DNA from: Castor canadensis
Lineage: Eukaryota > Chordata > Mammalia > Rodentia > Castoridae
Assembly: GCF_047511655.1 (NCBI RefSeq)
Contig: NC_133397.1
Span: forward strand, 10,875,501-10,939,500
Reading direction: 5' to 3'
Length of the DNA: 64,000 nucleotides
Below, in pieces: positions 59,700 through 64,000 of the stretch. Positions within the stretch are counted from its first letter, which is position 1. The number at the start of each line of letters is the position of its first letter. The notes beneath the pieces were generated by a model. The model was not told the origin of the DNA. It saw only the letters and a program-made list of their open reading frames with translations, and did not search any database. The position numbers and the translations under genes are program-made.

Positions 59700-59860
59700 T
59701 TATTGCATTATGGAAGAACTTAGGAATGAGGACTCCAATATCTAACTCCCTGAGTTCCAGTCCTTTCTCATTTATTCCTGCTCAATGTCCTTGGACAAGC
59801 TACTAAACTCTCCTGAGTTCCAATCTTCTCAGTTAAAACAATAAGAACAAGAACAAAATC
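59700..59860 (-). mobile_element. MIR SINE, reverse strand
   Basis: Antisense MIR order on the + strand: 'gagttccagtcctttctcat', 'tccttggacaagctactaaa' and 'ctctcctgagttccaatctt'. Confidence 0.65.
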
Positions 59861-60660
59861 TTAGGATATTCAGTCTGTAGAGTCAATTGAAGTCAGGCTT
59901 ACAATAGAATATGTAGATGTTTTTAGCACCACAAGTAGCACACAATAAGGATTCAAAAATGTGAACAGCTACAGAGAAACTCTGATATGTCTTAGTGTCT
60001 TCCTGTGAGTTGTGCTTTGTGATAAGACATTGGTTCTTAAATACATGAAGTATCAAAGTGAACTTCATAGTTTAATTAAAATTGTATGTATGTGTCAACA
60101 TTATCTCAGGCACTGTGCTGGGTGTTACAAATTCAAAGCATAACAGAACATAACCTCCTTGCCTGTGAAAAGTTTCTAGCATGGGGAGATGATAAGGGCT
60201 ATTTAAAGTAGCCTGAAAAATTCCTCTGTTTTCTAAGAAGCTAGTGCAGTTTAGCAAGAATGAGGTCTGTTGGTTAAACTTACTTGTTAATACTCTGGTT
60301 ATGAATATATACTGGATTTCAACCAAAGAAAGCTAGCGGTCGGAGTACAATAAAGAAGTGCTCTTGGACTGACATAGTCATCTTCACAACCACAGCAGTC
60401 TTACCTATCAACAGCCCTGGTATTTATTTAGAAATTAAGAATGTCTGACTCTTTTCCTCTTTATTAAACGTTTTTTGCTTGCTTTCACTTATTTGAGAAA
60501 AATTACCACTGCCAAATATTTTTGTTATTAATCATGGTGAAGTTGGGAGAACTGCACTAATTAAACATGGGTATCACAAACATACCAAGGGCTAATTATA
60601 TAAGTGAACTTCTCTGACCTGAGTGGTCTGTATATATGTGTTTCTGTGTATTGAACTTGA
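59861..60660. other. Unassigned sequence
   Basis: The part around 60095-60170 (tctcaggcactgtgctgggt) resembles a common old mammalian-wide repeat, but I could not place it in a named family. Confidence 0.4.
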
Positions 60661-60740
60661 GGGCTGGGGATGTAGCTTGGTGGTAAAGTGATAATGTTTT
60701 TCACCATGAAACATTTGTTCTATTCTTCACATAGAACAAA
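60661..60740 (+). mobile_element. ID element, 5' half preserved
   Basis: It starts 'gggctggggatgtagcttgg' and 'tggtaaagtg', the rodent ID start. The second half (B box, tail) is badly decayed. Confidence 0.7.
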
Positions 60741-62669
60741 GAATTCTTGGGTGTAAATCTGCAAATGTTATAATTAGATAAAAGATAAGCAAAGTATTAT
60801 GAACAGTCATAATATTTGTTTTTGCCTATATCAAGCACTAGAATATTAATAGAAAGCAAATGTTACCAGCATTTGGCATGGTTCTACAACATGTGTTTAA
60901 GAGTTCCCTCATTGGAGACAATTTGAAACTAACAAAGAAATTAAACCCACTTAGCCCACTTGTGTTGCAAAAGAACGATTTTCCATGAAGAGAGCAGGTG
61001 TGTACATGTGCATTCATATTGTACATGCATGCACACAAACCTGTGCATACACCTGCACATACATGTAAAGTTACACACATGTGTGTATGCTTATGTTGAG
61101 CTTTAAATACTAAACATCAGTGACATGTTTCACTCAAATATACACACTGATCATAAGCTCTCAAACATCATTTCCCAGATAAAGCTATCTTTTTAATCTT
61201 TATGGTTTTGAAAGAAAAGTACAAGTGCTTCTGAAGCAAAGTGCATAAAAGCACTTCTCAATCATTGGCCAAGAAGACAGAAGAAGGCTGAACAGCAAGA
61301 ACACAATAGTTATTTTGATGTATTAACCAGTCACCCATGGATCTATTCAGATGTAGACACACATTCTTTCAATTTAAAATATCTTTGGGCAAGTCATATA
61401 AATGTATAAGCATCTCTTTTTATTATCAACGGTTAAAAAGTTATAGTATTATATAATATATTTAAAGACTTTTATAAACTTTAAAGTGTCATGCAAATCT
61501 GAATTATATTTATCCCCTCTTAATCTTTTCCCAACTTGAAAATCCTAAATTTTAAATAGAGAAACTATAGCTACCTATACTCGATCCCAAGAAAAAAAAC
61601 ACTTAACTGGAGAAATTTATCAAAAGCGGTCTGGAAAAAAGTGTTTCTGAAAAGTCCTCAAATAGCATTCAGCAAATGTATTAGCATTCCTTTAAAGGTT
61701 CCAGTGGATCACAGATGATAGTTACAACCCCTGTCTTTTCCCAGTGGAGCTCATTTTACAGAAACCACTCTTGGTGTTTTACTGCAGGGGCATGTGTAGC
61801 CAGGAAGACGAAGGAGGACCTGTCTCTTTTGAACTTCCAATCTAGAGGAGGCTTTTCTCTGGCAAGCAGGCGATTGGCATTTTTCATTTCTCACAGACTC
61901 ATACTGCAGATCTATTCCTGGCTGGTATAACTATCAGGACGCAAACAAGGTTCAATCCCTTCTCCAGGTTGGAAGCTCTACTTCAGGCCTGACAGGCTCT
62001 AAATACTGAGCCTCTTCCATTCCTGCTCCAGTTCCCTTATAGGGTGGAGTTCCACACCTAAATGGACTAGGAAAGTGAAGTAGAACTATCTTCCCCACGG
62101 CACATTCATAAAGATCTGGATGGAAGCCACAGAAATTCTTCCTAGATGTAGAGATTTCCCAAAAGCTACACAGCTCTGCCCAATGACACTAAAGGGTACT
62201 AACCACGTCTGGAACCAAGCACCTTGTGTGAAGGTGTTTTCACATGCATGTGTCCAGTAGAATTCATTGAATTACTGTGGGAAGTCTCTCTTTTTGAGAG
62301 CTTTCATGGATCAATGATATCAGTGGCAACAGATGAAACAGCACAGCAACCAAACCTTTGATCAGGGAAAGAGAATGCCAAAAATCAAAACTACTTCCTG
62401 AAGGCATAGCACAACCTGGAGGCTGAAGGCTGTGCTCATGTTCTTCGCTGAACTAACCAAACCTGAAAGCATTCTTAGAGCCACACACAGATCCTATAAC
62501 AAAAGGCCCAAGCCTCACTGGCACTTGGGACTTACACATAAAATATTACCAAAGACTGGTTGAACATTAACCTACTACCAACCAGGGACAACTCCAAGGA
62601 ATCCAGGCTGGAAAAGAAAACCAGACTCGTTAGAGTCAGTCAGGAAGAAGCATGCAGGCCAAGGATGTA
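60741..62669. other. Unassigned sequence, about 1.9 kb
   Basis: Apart from the TG/CA-rich tract at 60998-61090, no gene or repeat is recognised. 61700-62640 is somewhat more GC-balanced than its flanks, without an identifiable element. Confidence 0.5.
60998..61090. repeat. Degenerate TG/CA alternating tract
   Basis: Alternating purine-pyrimidine words (tgtacatgtgca, gtacatgcatgcacac, acacacatgtgtgtatgc) recur across 93 bases, a candidate Z-DNA-prone tract. The reverse frame at 60838-61080 translates through it. Confidence 0.75.
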
Positions 62670-62945
62670 CACATTGCATGCTATGTGATTCAGTAAGTTT
62701 TGATACATTTCAGTATGCATAATTTTAACGATTAAAAAGCAGGCAAAACTAATCTAAGTTGCTCAAAATCAGAACAGTGATTTTCTGTGGTAGGGGGGAC
62801 TAGACAGAACTTTCTGGGTGTGATCTCAAAGTTTTATTTCTGTATACAGATTGGTCCACCAGACAAAAGCAAATTTTTCAAAACCCAGAAAATTTGTGCA
62901 TTCCATTGCATAAAATTTGATCTATTAAAATAAAAAGTAAATAAA
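62670..62945 (+). mobile_element. Old L1M 3' UTR
   Basis: Forward order: 'aggcaaaactaatctaagtt', 'atcagaacagtgattttctg', 'tggtaggggggactag', 'agaactttctgggtgtgat' and an AATAAATAA-type end near 62945. Matches an ancient L1M 3' end. Confidence 0.7.
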
Positions 62946-63364
62946 TAATGAGTCTTACTTAATGATCAGTACTCAGAATATAAGGTACCAATATGTGAAA
63001 TTCAGGTCAAAATCTACCAAAAGTACATTGAGTTGATGGGAAGATTGGGGGATAAGAAGAATAAATACATTATTTTTTAACAAAAGGTAATGGTATAGCC
63101 TAGGAAGAAACATGGCAGGTGCTCACTAAGAATCTTTTCAACTTTATTGTATGAGGATTTTTTCATAGTTATTGGAAGATAAATCAGTGCAGTTTTCTTG
63201 GATAATATGGAGCATTTACCAGTCATACATTGACAGAATGGAAGAAGGAACACAACATGATTTTAATAGTTTGTTAATTTCTATTCAGTCAACGGCCCCA
63301 CAAATTCGTTTCTATGGATTTATCCAAGATAACTGAAAATGCATGTCCAAAGGCTAGCACTTTA
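62946..63364. other. Unassigned sequence
   Basis: No gene or repeat recognised. Confidence 0.5.
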
Positions 63365-63612
63365 GTCATGTACAACAAAATATCATAGGCTATGTGTCTT
63401 AAATAACAGAAATTTTTTTCTTGCAGTTCTGGAGTCTGAACTTCCAGCATGGTGAGGCTCCTTTGAGGGCTCTTTCTTGTTTGTACATGGACACATTCTT
63501 GCTGTATCCTCACATGAGAGAGTGAGCAAAGTTTGTGATAGTCCATGTGACAGCACTAATCCCATCTTGAAGTTCGCCACTCTCAAAACCTCATGTAAAC
63601 CTAATTCATTTT
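63365..63612 (-). mobile_element. MLT1-like (MaLR) LTR, reverse strand
   Basis: The + strand follows the antisense order of MLT1-type LTRs: 'aaataacagaaattttttt', 'cttgcagttctggagtctga', 'gctgtatcctcacatgagag', 'cagcactaatcccatctt' and 'cctcatgtaaacctaattc'. The two reverse frames at 63289-63586 arise from it. Confidence 0.75.
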
Positions 63613-64000
63613 TTGTTTGGTTTTGATTGATTTTTTCTCATTAAAAACTACATTTTCATGTTTCTTTTTGATATGGTGATTTTTTTTACTAGAGATTCAT
63701 GTTTTATTTGGGTGTTGGAGAATTTAGTTTTCCTGTAACTATTCTTGAGTTTGTTTTGGTATATCATTCAGTTACCTGAAAAGTATTTGCTCCTTTGTGC
63801 ACATAAGTTAAGATTTAATGGGTAGGATCAAAAACCTGTCCAATCTAAAGGCAATTATTTCCCATTGTTGAGGAGAAAAGTTCCTGTATCTTCTATACAT
63901 TGCTGCACAATAGACAAGTTTTGATGGAGTTTTCCATTTGGGAGAAGAGGAACAACACTATTCCTAATCCCACAAGAACTCTGGCCACTAATTTGTCTAG
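63613..64000. other. Unassigned T-rich sequence to window end
   Basis: No gene or confident repeat. It may be a degraded old element. Confidence 0.45.

Overview
This window is AT-rich mammalian nuclear DNA with no protein-coding gene that I can support. Almost every recognisable feature is an interspersed repeat. LINE-1 (L1) dominates, on both strands and in several age classes. Alongside it are older L2 and MIR copies, 7SL-derived (B1/Alu-like) and tRNA-derived (ID-like) SINEs, MaLR and other solo LTRs, and microsatellites. All the longer open frames lie in L1 ORF1 or ORF2 remnants or look like chance frames. The window reads as an intergenic desert or a very large intron.

The organism is most likely a rodent outside the mouse/rat group. 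Evidence: ID-type SINEs with a tRNA-like start near 'ggctggggatgtagc' or 'tggctcaagtgg', a composite SINE joining a 7SL-derived left part to an ID-like right part (54335-54545), and L1 3' ends that are not murine. I favour Castorimorpha, beaver in particular. This is inference from memory of repeat styles and has not been checked against a database.

Layout. 1-10.8 kb: old L1M fragments, a 5'-inverted L1 (2359-3292), a younger 5'-truncated L1 (3789-4605), an L1 split by a SINE (5336-6062), and a possible conserved non-coding block (9109-9435). 10.8-17.0 kb: a nearly end-to-end reverse-strand L1 with 3' UTR, ORF2, ORF1 and a 1.4-kb 5' UTR. That UTR contains two arrays of tandem monomer-like units. 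The same copy carries an internal replacement in ORF2, and it seems to have landed in an ancient L1M. 17-24 kb: mostly unassigned, with two abutting reverse-strand L1 3' ends and a CA microsatellite. 24-27.3 kb: a second large 5'-inverted L1. 27.3-35.9 kb: unassigned sequence, a probable env-end remnant of an endogenous retrovirus, and an ancient forward L1 broken by two unrelated solo LTRs. 35.9-38.0 kb: the best-preserved L1 insertion, with a visible 12-bp target-site duplication and a G-rich tract. 38-54 kb: MIRs, L1 ends, one solo LTR and a B1-like SINE. 54-64 kb: an L1 holding the composite SINE, a 1.5-kb L2 copy interrupted by a MaLR LTR, a second MaLR LTR, ID SINEs, MIR, L1M and MLT1-like remnants.

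Nothing here forms a pathway or operon. What ties the features together is layered retrotransposition. Ancient L2, MIR and L1M copies are interrupted by LTRs, SINEs and at least four L1 lineages that differ in their 3' UTRs. The most notable observations are the two tandem-unit arrays in the L1 5' UTR, two twin-priming inversions, a perfect hairpin inside an old L1, and one candidate conserved element. Repeat boundaries were read by eye and are usually good to about 10-30 bases.
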